DNA of 64,000 nt, taken from the NCBI GenBank assembly GCA_037127315.1, contig JBBBDQ010000398.1:4686501-4750500 (forward strand), read 5' to 3'. A program made the position numbers and the translations under genes. Positions 10,397-20,409 of the stretch are shown piece by piece (position 1 is the stretch's first letter; every line of letters begins with the position of its first letter). Source of the DNA: Ascarosepion bandense. Taxonomy: Eukaryota; Mollusca; Cephalopoda; Sepiida; Sepiidae. The notes under the pieces are model-generated. The model did not search any database. It saw only the letters and a program-made list of their open reading frames with translations, and was not told where the DNA came from.

Positions 10397-11304
10397 TAAA
10401 AGAAGGCAGTAATTTCAAACAAGATTTACAGTTAGTAGATTCTGTAGAAAAGCAGAACGGAAGCCAAGAGCCGGCTATTGCGGCAAAGAATATGAAAATG
10501 AAAGCCAAAGATAAAGCTCTTGAACAGATGAAACAGCGCTGGCAAGACAAACCTCTGCATGGCCAATATCCAGTACGTGCCAATAAATCCAATGTTGACA
10601 AAGTTAATACTCATCGATGGTTACGTGCTTCTGGATTAAAGTCTGAAACTGAAGGCTTTATTCTTGCAGCACAAGACCAAAGTCTTTTCACGAGAAACTT
10701 TCAGGCAAATATTATACATAATAATATGGATTCAAAATGCAGGTTTTGTGATAAACACCAAGAAACAATAGACCACCTAATCTCAGGCTGTTCTGTGATT
10801 GCCCCAAATGAATATAAAAATCGCCACGATAGAGTTGGGCAATATTTACATTGGGCAATATGCAAACATTATGGAAAAGCTGTAGGCAAGCACTGGTATG
10901 AACATCACCCAGCACCGGTTACAGAAATAGAAGATGTAACCATTCTATGGGATTACACCATCTACACAGACAGAAAAATTGAAGCAAACAGGCCAGACAT
11001 TATTGTTAAAAACCAGAAGGAGAAAACTTGTCTATTAATTGATATGGCTTGTCCAGCGGATTGTAACATAGCAATCAAGGAATTTGAAAAACTGTCAAAA
11101 TATAAAGACCTGGAAATTGAAATAGAAAAAATGTGGAAATTGAAAACAAGAGTTGTGCCAGTGATAATAGGTGCACTTGGAATGATAAAAAATGGAACAA
11201 AACAACACATTGAAAGAATCCCTGGAAACCCCAGCTTAAAAGATATACAAAAAATTGTCTTATTAAGTACAGCCCACACACTAAGGAAAATTTTATCTAT
11301 GTAA
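10397..11304 (+). pseudogene. RLE domain of R4/Dong-type copy 1
   Basis: This is the C-terminal part of the same protein, now out of frame with the RT. The open frame runs from 10492 to the natural stop at 11304. It contains the Cys/His knuckle CRFCDKHQETIDHLISGC (C-x2-C-x7-H-x4-C), followed by the endonuclease signature RPDIIV, then twelve residues further LLIDMACP, and a later EIEKMWKLKTRVVP helix. In R2-like elements this domain nicks the genomic target to prime reverse transcription. The key residues appear intact. Only the frameshift near 10385 separates it from the RT. Confidence 0.85.
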
Positions 11305-11454
11305 TGCTGGAGATGATAGGGAAGATAGAAAAACATGAAATGGAGCCATAACAACACGCCACTACCTGCCTTAGGTCTCCCCGCAGACTTGGTTGGTAGT
11401 GAGACCAAAGCAGAAATCGAAATATGATGAAAAATGACATAATAATAATTACAA

Positions 11455-12725
11455 AGAGCAATCAAAGATTGCAAACCTCCGCCAAGGCAATACCGACATC
11501 ATCTCAGCAAGAGATTAGCAAGAGATGATTATTAAAATCAGAAAGAATACTTGTAATGGATATGACCGCTTTCAAAACTTAAAATACAAAAAAATGAACT
11601 CGACCGCTCTCAAAATTAAATGTGCTCTTTAAATAAAACAGTGAGGTAATTCAGTGTTTGGCATTTGAAACGTAACCCAAAATCTAATCTGTTCGTGCCA
11701 GTTTCGTGGTCAATCAGCCCTGAAAATTTCATCCGTCTCCATTGAGTGGGTCTTGAAATGTATCGATCAGAGTAAAACAAACAAGCAAGCAAACAACCGA
11801 ATAAAATACAACCAACTTAATTTCTTCATTGCTGATCTCATCTTTTATGTTGATAGTGTTGATGACAATATTCACTGCTAACTTACAGGTTCACGACTAG
11901 AATCTCCCAGTTCCACCAAACCTTGGTCCTGCCATCCATTCTCTATCGCCGTCGAGCTTTGCAAAAGTCGGTTAAACTACTGATTTATTACTTTATACCT
12001 GCAAAATATATTTTTCCCTTTTATTCTCTTCTATATTCAGCTTGTTTTTCTGATATCCTCTTCGGAATATATGAGGGATCCAATTATAAAACAGCTACGG
12101 TCTGCTGCTGACACTGTTATAATTTCGAATGGCGCCTTCTGTAGCATGTCCGTCATGCGTAGCCCTCCTCGTTTTTGGTTAAACCAGTACGAGTTGTTGT
12201 AATCAATATCCGTTAGAGTTTTTGAGGACGTTTACACTTAGTCAGGGTTATCATCTTCAACCATGCCGCCAAACATGGGCCTAATTAATAATAAACTATA
12301 CACATACAAATATATAAAAAATAAGAGATGGATTCGTACTTTCTCCAATGGTATTAGAGTGTAATTAAATATAAATAAACCTAAGGAGAAATGATTAACT
12401 TCGATGATCGTACGAAAACCCGTGTTTCACCATTAAAGGTCTTAAGATAAAAGCTGCGAGTTATAAAGGTCACAATAAGATTAATGGGAATAAGTGCTTC
12501 CGATAGATTAAAAAGAAAATGGAAAAGAAATACACCAAGAAAATCCTTGACTTTATCAAGATATAATATGCCAAAAAGGTTGGCCTCCACTTTTCATTTT
12601 TATTAAAAAGTGGCGTATCCATCGAATAAACACATCACATCATGTTGATCGCCTTACAGACTTGGCTTCGTTAAAGAATAATGAAAGATAAAGAAAAATA
12701 AAACTCTGAATAATGATAATAATCC
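11455..12725. other. AT-rich spacer, no gene recognised
   Basis: No coding frame beyond about 70 codons and no clear repeat. The sequence just after 11450 may contain the pre-insertion flank of the retrotransposon. Confidence 0.45.
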
Positions 12726-12734
12726 CTGGAGTAC

Positions 12735-13785
12735 TTAGTAGTAAGTCGTTAGTAGGTCTCTGTCGCTCAGGGTTGGTCATGGTTAGCATCCTATTTGTTG
12801 TGCTTGGCTGAGGCATCGGCGTCTGTGACTGTAGAAGCCGAAGCGGGAGTGACAGTCTTTGTTGCAGGGACTGCCTTTATGCTTTCTTTCTGGTCTGTCG
12901 GAGCTGTCACTTTGCTTTCTGCGAACGCGCCTCTCTATGGCGAATTGTGTCAGTTTCTCCTCCCTTGCTTTGATTTGTTGGGCCAGGGTTCATCTCAATT
13001 TGGTTTGGTTAACTGCTACGTTCTCTCAGCTGCCAACAGCTTTTATATCGCGTTTTATGTCACAGCTGTGGCCGCCCAGTGGGTCTTCTTACAGAGGCAA
13101 GCTCTCCGTACAGGAAGTGTTTTGGAATACGACCGTCTGACATGCGGTAAACATGGCCTCGTCAGCGAAGTCTGCTCTGTTTAAGGAGTGTGAATATGGT
13201 AGACAGAGCCGCGCGAGACAGGACCTCACTGTTGCGCACCTTGTCTTGCCATGAAATTTCCAATATGGGTCAGATACTTCTCATATGGAAGATATTCAGA
13301 CGCCAAACTTGCCTGGAGTACGTGGTCCATCCCTCACTGCCGTATAGCAGTATGCTGATGTTACCGCGTTGTACACTGCCATCTTTTGCTTCACTGTCAG
13401 ATTGAAGTTCGTCCGAACACCTATTGTGAGGCGCGCAAGGAATGTGGCTGCCAATCCAATTCTCTTGTCGAGCTTTGTGTCCAGGGAGAGGTTGCGAATG
13501 ATGGTAGAGCCAAGTCAGGTAAACTGATGGACCAGACATTAATGGTGATGACCGGTAGTGCTGCGGTACCTTGACCCACGACGCTTGTTTTTTTTTTTTT
13601 TTCAGGCTAATGGTCAGCCCAAAGCATATACTTGAGAGAAACGATCCATCAGTGTTTGAAGTTCATGCTATCTGTGGGATGCTAATGCCGTATCATCAGC
13701 AAACAACATATCTCTGATAAGGAATTTTCGTACCTTAGTCTTGGCTCTGGGACGAACGAGATTGAAAAGCCTGCCATCTGATCTC
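12735..13785 (-). pseudogene. LINE RT C-terminus with Cys/His tail motif
   Basis: On the minus strand, from 13785 downward, it keeps traces of the RT palm (the region that in relatives reads LFADDTALAS is frameshifted around 13700) and a GLTIS block. A clear stretch ILLYGSEGWTTYSRQVWRLN then HMRSI lies near 13270-13360. After that come SDGRIPKHFLYGELAS and PTGRPQL near 13080-13150. The end (about 12810-12850) gives KDCHSRFGFYSHRRRC, matching the Cys/His motif that closes proteins of a common invertebrate LINE group. It differs from the CR1-like and RTE-like fragments elsewhere here. Plus-strand frames at 12795-13184 are antisense shadows. Confidence 0.75.
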
Positions 13786-13859
13786 GTATGCAAATAAATC
13801 CTTTACCATGATGTGCCGAATGCCTGCTTCAGAAGTAAATAAAACTAATTGAAATAACC

Positions 13860-14170
13860 ATATATAAAAAAAGATGAAGAAATAATGATGAGGTTTTAGA
13901 AAGGATGGAAACGAAAAAGAAGTTAATAATCAGGAAGAGACAGATAAAGTTCCTGTGTTATGAGATAAGGAAGAAAGGCTTGAAGAATCACTGGTCAGAT
14001 ATTGGGAAAGAGTGAGAGAAGAAAGCAGTGGATAACATATTTGGAGGACCTGAACAGGTGGATGGCAGAGCAGGGTTTGATAGGGCAACAGGAGAAGTCG
14101 TGCTAAGAGCTAACAGAGATAGGGAAAACCATGATCGTCTACGTCTTGAGGGGACATGACATATAAAAGA
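13860..14170 (+). pseudogene. RTE-like LINE 3' fragment
   Basis: Plus-strand frames give NNDEVLERMETKKKLIIRKR, then a QIKFL block, then a WMAEQGLIG- and RANRDRE-like stretch. This matches the C-terminal region of RTE-like endonuclease/RT proteins (consensus type NEEVL...RKRQLxFLGHxMR). Stops and shifts are frequent. The fragment is about 300 bp and ends near GGGGACATGACAT, as other RTE-like tails in this window do. Confidence 0.6.
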
Positions 14171-14440
14171 ATAGTACAAAATTTTAGACACAAATCCTTA
14201 CTCTGATGTATGCTATTTTATAATGTTAATGATAATATTTGCCGTTACCTCATGGGGATATGTTTTGTATTCATTGACTGACCAGCCAGTTCTACACTTT
14301 GTTGAAAATCATTCTATTTAAGAAATATTTCAGGAAAATAGATTTCTTAAAATCAGTAGCCGATAACGGTCTTTTTTATAACGGTTTATATTTCTAACAT
14401 GTTATTTGAAGTCATGTGGAATATCAACATCTTGATTTTA
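14171..14440. other. AT-rich stretch, nothing recognised
   Basis: No gene or repeat recognised. Confidence 0.4.
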
Positions 14441-14446
14441 TAATTA

Positions 14447-14896
14447 TACTAGCAGTATAGCCCGGTGTTGCTAGGTTGTAATGAAAGCTTTAAACTAATC
14501 CATGGTCCTGGACTCTTTGGACGTTGGCACGAAAGACTAAAAAGCAATAATTGTTTCCAGTTGAAGCGAAACCGTAGACTGAAAGAAAAATGAATGGCTG
14601 TAAGTCAAATTTTGATTTCTTGGTATCGCTAACAAATTTTCTGCACTATTGTAAGAACTGAAACCTTGAAACTTTTGAATATCGTTTCTTATGTCTTTGT
14701 CTATGAGTGTATCAAATTTGATTATAATAGGCCCACTCCTTCTGTAAACCGATTTTTTCGATTATCGATTTTCGATATTTATCGGAGGTACCTCAACACA
14801 AAACCTAGCTAAGAACACTCGCAGACGCTTATAGGACAAGAAAATCGGTTCCGCCGTTTCGGAGTCTATAGGTAATGGACACACACTCACACACAG

Positions 14897-14927
<31 letters not shown>

Positions 14928-14935
14928 GTACCATT
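14447..14935 (+). repeat. Probable LINE 3' UTR with (CA)n tail
   Basis: It begins ACTAGCAGTATAGCCCGGTG and ends CCGTTTCGGAGTCTATAGG, just before a run of about 20 CA units (14882-14925). Many invertebrate RTE-type elements end in such a block followed by a simple repeat tail. A related start (ACTAGCTGTCCCCCACGTG) occurs at 62231. The assignment is by resemblance only. Confidence 0.4.
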
Positions 14936-15203
14936 TATAAATAAGTTTAGATTTTCTTTGTGTTATATGTACCATCCATTTTAATTTGTGCTGCCGTTGA
15001 AACTCATTAAATGATGTGGTTTCTGTTATTTGGAAGTTGTTTTACTTTGGTATTCTATATCAACAGTAGATGAGATAGTTCTCGGTTAGACGTAGAGGAC
15101 TCATTTGCAGAAGCAGTTTTTGGTTATTGATGTAAAAAAGCGGTTAAATACATTTGACAATTTAGCTAATTCTGAACGGTGTTCGTACCCTAAATGATAT
15201 CCA

Positions 15204-15287
15204 TCAGAAAGTCTCTATCGGATAATATCTTTTTAAGAATATAACTCAGAAAGTCTCTATCGGATAATATCTATTTAAGAATATAAC
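15204..15287. repeat. 42-bp tandem duplication
   Basis: Two units starting TCAGAAAGTCTCTATCGG at 15204 and 15246 differ at only one or two bases, so the duplication is recent. Confidence 0.95.
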
Positions 15288-15335
15288 TCGGTATGTTTTT
15301 AGGTTGATGCATTGGCTTTGTAGCAACTCGCGGTG

Positions 15336-16118
15336 TTTTTTTAATTGTTTCACCCCAAGCAAGGCGGTACGGTCACTGTTGCGCAGGGGGCTACAATGAG
15401 TAAAAATTTCGACAGAAGGAGAGTGAAAAAAAAGACGAACCAGTAACAAGGGGTGTCAGTGAAAGGGCAAGAGAAGGATGTGAACACACATGTGAAGGCA
15501 GTTGCGAAGATAGAGAGAAAGGAAAAGAACAAGATATACGAGGTAAAGTAGAAAGGACTGGAGTCAAGTGGATAAGAGATGAGAACTGACATTGCATTTA
15601 AATTCGTTGATGTTGTAGCCGTCAGCAAAGCAAATATATAGAGGGGAGTTCCACAGTCGGTAAGTGCGAGAAAAGAAGCTGATGGAGTAGAATTTGTCGG
15701 CTGCATTTGGTTTAACTGTAAATGGGTGGGACCCTGTTGCCAGTCTGGTTGCCCGAGTAAATTCTTGTGGCGGGAGCACCAGTATGTTCGTCAAAGCAGA
15801 AGCCATGAAAATATTTGTCGAATAGACAGAGGGAATCCACATACCGCCGGGGATAAAGTGGCTGGAGACGAGCTGTCAAGTCGGGACCTGTTACATTACA
15901 GATTCTCTTTTGGAGCCTGTCGAGAATACCGAGATAAACAGCAGGCGGCGCCTGATCATATATGACAATAGTATTCTATACACGGACGGATGATTGTTTT
16001 GTATATGTATGAATAAAACGGATTCAGGTGGAAAAGACTTCTTGGCCCGACACAGTGATCCAACCTTCCTAGCAGTGTTTTGACTCAATGTAATGATTCC
16101 ATTTGATTGGGGAAACGA
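15336..16118 (-). pseudogene. CR1-like LINE 3' end
   Basis: The minus strand carries the RT C-terminal tail in shifting frames: LCRAKKSFPPESVLFIHIQN, an HIWSGAAC-like site, QEFTRATRLATGSHPFTVKP, SFFSRTYRLWNSPLYICF, then DGYNINEFKCNVSSHLL. It ends with the family tail GTAGCCCCCTGCGC...CTTGCTTGGGG and TGAAACAATTAAAA. The tail hairpin has GTAC in its loop. Several frameshifts make it non-functional. It is 5' truncated, like every member in the window. Confidence 0.85.
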
Positions 16119-16129
16119 TAGTTAGCTTT

Positions 16130-16640
16130 AGCAAAGTATTCTATGTTGATTATTCCCACATCTTAATCGTCATTAAAAGAAAAGAAAACCATTAAACGAT
16201 TTCATCTATTTCAACACAAAATCTAAATATTTAAAGAGAATCGAAACCTGGCGATTGCGTAAGTGGGGCAAGAGTTCTAACAGCATTCGTGACTATAAAT
16301 ATTGTGCGTTTTTCTTCAGTAAGGAAATGCCGAGAATATAAGTAACAACCGTTTGTCAAATGCAACATGAATAGGAAAAAAACTGACGCAGACTGCAGCA
16401 TAATGTGGCCTCAGGGTTGCCCACCCGAAGCACTTGCAGGGATCCATGCATGACATGTCACTACAAGATATCCCAATATTATTCACTTGTGGATCAGAAC
16501 AACCCCTCAAGCCGCTACGCAAGAGTTTGGGCTTCAAGTACAACAACTTGGAAACTGTCCATCCGGTACCCTCAGAATGAAGACACGACGCTACCATGCA
16601 CACAAATTTTTAAAAGCTTACTACAACAGTACTATCAAGA
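16130..16640. other. Unassigned stretch
   Basis: Contains open frames at 16405-16839 and 16316-16603 (opposite strands) without recognisable domains. The composition near 16390-16610 is less AT-rich than the surroundings and could be an unrecognised repeat. Confidence 0.35.
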
Positions 16641-16644
16641 CTTA

Positions 16645-16990
16645 AAGCAGCTTGCAATAAAAACAAGTTTATCTACTTCAATTTTAATTGGAGTAGATAT
16701 ACCCTACTATTGTCCGGTTCATACTCCTTCCTCTTCTTTTAGACAGGAGTATAGGCTCATGCCTTGTTTCCTGTTTAAGAAAAGGGTTCCCGGTTTCTCT
16801 CGTCTCTTAAGAGAGAGACCGGGGACCTTCTTCTCTTAAGTGAGACCGGAAACTCCTTCCTAAACAGGAAACAAGGCATGAGCCTCTACTTCTGTCTGAA
16901 AGGGGGAGGAGTATGAACCGGGCGATAGTAGGGTATATCTAGTCCAGTTAAAATTGGAGCAGATATGCTTGTTTTTATTGCAAGCTGCTT
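16645..16990. mobile_element. 346-bp hairpin (foldback/MITE-like) element
   Basis: The two halves are near-perfect reverse complements. AAGCAGCTTGCAATAAAAAC on the left matches GTTTTTATTGCAAGCTGCTT on the right. AGATATACCCTACTAT, CGGTTCATACTCC, GGCTCATGCCTTGTTTCCTG and the CCGGT words nearer the centre are mirrored too. The centre is near 16817. It has no coding capacity. Pieces of the same family sit at 22205-22310 and 58795-58848, so it is dispersed. An alternative is an inverted duplication of a SINE-like unit. Confidence 0.75.
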
Positions 16991-16999
16991 GGAGTGCAC

Positions 17000-17690
17000 G
17001 GTTAATATACCTACCAGTGGAAGTATGCAACTACTATAGCCAGCAGTTAGACCATTTATATATACTATACAATTGGCTGTATTCCATCCTTTTCTATTCT
17101 AAATGCTAGAAATCTTTGCAAGTCCATACCGTTTGTGTTTACTCGGGAAGGAATCATAACAATCCATTTATCTTTTATTTTCTTATCAAGATGTATTATC
17201 TCTATTTTAATCGATAAAATCGAAAACAACAAGGGTTATTTACCAAGCAGGATTTGTTATTCTAATTAAGATTAAAGTCGATTATTTTCTTGTTGTTCTT
17301 CTTCCGAAAGACATATTTGAGTAAAGAAGCAAATGAAAACAATAATGCATATCGTCGATTGTACAAAATATAACGGGATAATAAGAATACAATGTCAAAT
17401 TTGATTATGCAAACCGGTGTTTTCAAAACAAAATTGGTATTTTTACCAGCTGATGTTGGCAAAATTTTCACAGTCGATTTTTATCAGTAATATTTTTAAC
17501 ATATTTCATAGACGCGTGGTTATAGCGTTAGGGATCGAAAACCTAAATTTGAAAGATATAGCCGCACTTACGATGCTAACACTGACGACTAGAGCTTGTG
17601 GAACTCTCTTCTGGCTTCTTCCTTTCTAGTTAACTTTGATCCTCAAACATTTAAATGCGATCTCCATTTTCTTTTTAATTCTTTGTCTTT
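17000..17690. other. AT-rich spacer
   Basis: No gene recognised. A short CTTGTGGAACTCTCTTCTGG at 17591 recalls the RLWNSLP block of the CR1-like family and may be a strongly decayed copy. Confidence 0.4.
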
Positions 17691-17847
17691 CATTGTTCTC
17701 GCTCTTTTTATTGTTCTTTTTAATATCTTTTATTGATCTTTTTAATATCTTTTATTGATCTTTTTTGTTATTCGTTTTATTGTTCTTTTTAATGTTATTT
17801 TATTGTACATGTTTTTGTAATTTAATTGTTCTTTTAATTTTTTTTTT

Positions 17848-18161
17848 AATCGTTTCACCCCGAGCAAGGCGAAACGCCACTGATGTGCAGGGGGTTACAT
17901 AAATGTAAAAAGATTAATTAGAAAAGAGTGAGGAGTACAAACTAGTTAGAATGGAACAATAGAAAGCAGGTGCGATGACAGATACATAGGTGGAGAGAAA
18001 GGGAACGTTATACAGGGGTGGGGAGAGAGCTAGAGTCCAGTGGTTAGTAGATGAGTATTGACTTTGCATTTAAATTTCTGGAGGTTGTAGCCGTCAGGAA
18101 AGCAAGAATACGGGAGCGAGTTCCACAGGCGGGAAGAGCGAGAGAAGAAGCTGCAGGAGTA
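17848..18161 (-). pseudogene. CR1-like LINE 3' end (short)
   Basis: A minus-strand tail GTAACCCCCTGCACATCAG with the CGCCTTGCTCGGGG end is followed upstream by about 250 bp of 3' UTR and the last codons. These include the CSFFSRSSRLWNSLP- and DGYNLQKFKC-type region, read in reverse at 18060-18155. It is cut off at 18161 by the T-rich repeat. Very similar to 36637-37265 and 42430-43058. Confidence 0.8.
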
Positions 18162-18287
18162 ATTGTTCATTTTATTGTTCGTTTTATTTTTTTTTATTGA
18201 TTTAATTGTCTTTTATTATTATTTTATTGTTTTTAGTATCCTTTTATTGTTTGTTTTATTGTTATATTATTGTTTCTAATATTTTTT

Positions 18288-18715
18288 TATATCTCTCCTT
18301 CTGTATGGAGGTGTATGCTGGACGATCTAATCAAAGATGAAGGAGAGGCTTGAGGCAGCAGAAATGTGGTTTTAAAGAAGGATGCTGGGGATACCATGGA
18401 CAGAGCACGTGTGCAACGATAAGCTGCTGGAAAAGAATGCAAACGCGAGGAACTGATAATGAATATCAAGAAGCGATAGATGAGGTTCCTGAGACACGTA
18501 ATGAAGAGGGGGTGCCTGGAGAACACAGGTCGGATGAATGGAAGAAGAGACAGGGGAAAGCAGCGCGAGACGTACTTGATAGTTTGAATGGTTGACGGAG
18601 CGGGGCTTGGAAGAGATACCAAGAGAAACATTACTGACAGCGACAAGAGACAGAGCCAAGTGGAAGTATTGTTAGCATACATCCTGAAAGGACACGGTAC
18701 ATGAAGAAGAAGAAT
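18288..18715 (+). pseudogene. RTE-like LINE 3' end
   Basis: Frames give LLYGGVCW, then MKERLEAAEMWF followed by RRMLGIPWTEHV after a stop, then the C-terminal region with GKAARDVLDSLNG. This is the usual end of RTE-like endonuclease/RT proteins (ECWTISxKMxxRLEAxEMWFYRRMLRI). It ends in GGACACGGTACATGAAGAAG. The counterpart at 57990-58735 is on the other strand and longer. Confidence 0.75.
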
Positions 18716-19029
18716 TACTCATTTATTGTTCTCTTACTGTTCTTATTTCTTGTCCTTTTCTTTTATAATTTATTCATGTGTCTTTTTTATTGCTTTCATG
18801 TACTTTTTCCTTTATTATTCTTTTACTATTATTGTTTTAGCCGTTCTTTTATTGCCTTTTTTCTTTTTATTGTCCTTTTATTGTTCTTGTTGTTCTTTTA
18901 CTTTTCTTTTTATTGTCCTTTCATTGTTCTTTTTAATGTTATTTTATTGTTCTTTTAATGTTATTTTATTGTTCGTTTTATTGTTTTTATTGTGCTTTTG
19001 CTTTTCTTTCTTCTTCTTTTATTATGTTT

Positions 19030-19665
19030 TTTAATTGTGTCGCCCCAAGCAAGGCATTTTGCTGCCACTGTTGTGCAGGGGATTACATAGCAGAAAAATT
19101 ATGAAGAGTGAGAGGTTCCAGGGGGTGTCAGAAAAAGAGTAGGAGAGGAATGATAGTACTGATGAGAGTGGGGTGGATGTAGAAAAGCATGAGAGAGAGG
19201 ATGTAAGTTAGTAAGACAGGAGATGACTATTGACTTTACATTTAAATTTTTTTTAGATTGTAACTGTCAGAAAAGCAAGTATGCGGAAGAGAATTCCACA
19301 GGTGGGAAGTTCCAGAAAAGAAGCTGCTGGAGTAGAATTTGCGTTTACAATTTATTGGTTTCACAGTAAAAGGGTGGAACCTAGTTGCTAATCTTGTGTC
19401 CCAAGGAAATTCGTATATATGGGGTACCAGTGAGCTAAGTTCATCGGAGCAGAAGCCGTGAAAGTATTTGTAGAAGAGACACACGGAAACCACACTGCGT
19501 CGGTGAGAAAGCGACTGTATCCTAGCTGCCAAGTCGGAATCGATCACATTACAGATTCTCTGTTGGATTCGGTCGAGGACACCTAAGTGGATAGCAGGAG
19601 CACCGGACCAGATATGGCAGCAATACTCAATGCACGGGCGGGTGGTAGTCTTGTATATGTGTAAG
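19030..19665 (-). pseudogene. CR1-like LINE 3' end
   Basis: The minus-strand frame 19751-19242 is open for 169 codons. It includes YKTTTRPCIEYCCHIWSGAP, AIHLGVLDRIQQRICNVI, FYKYFHGFCSDELSSLVPH and SFFSGTSHLWNSLPHTCFSD. The tail is CCCCTGCAC...GGCAGCAAAATGCC...TTGGGG. Here the hairpin stem reads GGCA/TGCC instead of GGCG/CGCC, a double change that keeps pairing. The start of the frame is in unrelated flank. Confidence 0.85.
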
Positions 19666-19703
19666 ATTGTTCTTTTTACAACTCTTTTACTGTTCATTTG
19701 TTC

Positions 19704-19992
19704 GTTATCGTGCAGTGAATATAGATTCGGGGTGCAGAGTTCGAATTCCACTTGAATTCCTTACATTCGCTTACGCACAAATACCTGTGGGAAACGTATT
19801 AATCCGTTTCTTTCCCCCAGTTATGAGTTAAATAATAGAACAGATTGGGTTCTGCAGGATTGGCTAGCAACCAGTCTACCGCAGAAATCAATGGCAACCT
19901 ACTGCGGGATAATATTTTGTCCGGTCAGTCATGTCTCGAAAGAGACATGATTGCCCAAAGCGTGTATCACATATGACACTTAACTGACTGAT
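19704..19992 (+). repeat. tRNA-derived SINE, copy 2
   Basis: A weak A-box region (GTGCAGTGAATATAGATTCGG) is followed by the B-box-like GAGTTCGAATTCC (19738-19750). The body contains GGCAACCTACTGCGGG and the hairpin GTCTC-GAAA-GAGAC near 19934. In all other copies the loop on the sense strand is TTTC, so this copy has the loop inverted. It ends around CACTTAACTGACTGA. Confidence 0.8.
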
Positions 19993-20151
19993 TGTTGACT
20001 TATCTGTCCTTTTATTGTTTTAATGTTCTTTTATTATTTTATTGTTCTTTACTGTTCTTTTATTGTCCTTTTTTGTTATTTTTTTGTCTTTTTAATGTTC
20101 TTGTTATTGTCCTTTTATTGTTCCTTTCATTGTTTTTTTTTTTTTTTTTTT

Positions 20152-20403
20152 TGTTATGGTGACTTATTGGAATGGACTCTTCTTTGTCAATAAAAAATAA
20201 TCTAAGCGACTTCCGGGGACGCAGCTGTCTGGCGGTCGTTGGACAGTCTAGAGACAGTCAAGACGCAGCGTAACTATACCGTTCGTACTTACACTTATAT
20301 TTGCTGATTACTGACCCTTATTATTGTATATATTGTTCTGTTATTCTAATACACTTTTTGCACCTACGTTTTTATTTCCGTATCTTACTTCCGGACCCTA
20401 ACA
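20152..20403 (+). mobile_element. Solo LTR, family TGTTATGG (copy 1)
   Basis: It starts TGTTATGGTGACTTATTGG and ends CTTCCGGACCCTAACA, i.e. TG...CA-type termini, 252 bp. The segment after it (GGCCACCACAATATGGCGACG) includes a TGGCGACGAA stretch like a primer-binding site. The copy at 56615 shares the start and the CTTAC...TTCCGGA end. No gag-pol frame follows, so this is a solo LTR or a truncated end. Confidence 0.55.
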
Positions 20404-20409
20404 GGCCAC

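Larger units (their letters stand above)
8563..11450 (+). mobile_element. R4/Dong-type LINE (RT + RLE), copy 1
   Basis: This ~2.9-kb non-LTR retrotransposon has an RT domain followed by a Cys/His knuckle and a restriction-like endonuclease. That order is typical of the early-branching R2/R4/NeSL LINEs. The flanking AAT microsatellite on both sides recalls Dong of Bombyx, an R4-clade element that inserts in TAA repeats. The 3' UTR (11305-11440) is shared with the other copies and ends in ATGACATAATAAT. No N-terminal zinc-finger region is visible, so the copy is probably 5' truncated. It is 97-99% like the other long copies by eye, which suggests recent activity. Confidence 0.85.
17690..20150. 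repeat. TTTTATTGTTC-rich low-complexity domain with nested insertions
   Basis: Degenerate TTTTATTGTTC-like words fill 17690-17845, 18165-18285, 18718-19030, 19672-19690 and 19995-20150. Between these lie a CR1-like end (17848-18161), an RTE-like end (18288-18715), another CR1-like end (19030-19665) and a SINE (19704-19992). Removing the insertions leaves one nearly continuous T-rich repeat array. Confidence 0.7.

Noticed and set aside
12795..13184. 129-codon plus-strand frame with hydrophobic segments
   Set aside because: It lies antisense to a LINE C-terminus whose DCHSRFGFYSHRRRC-type motif is read on the minus strand.
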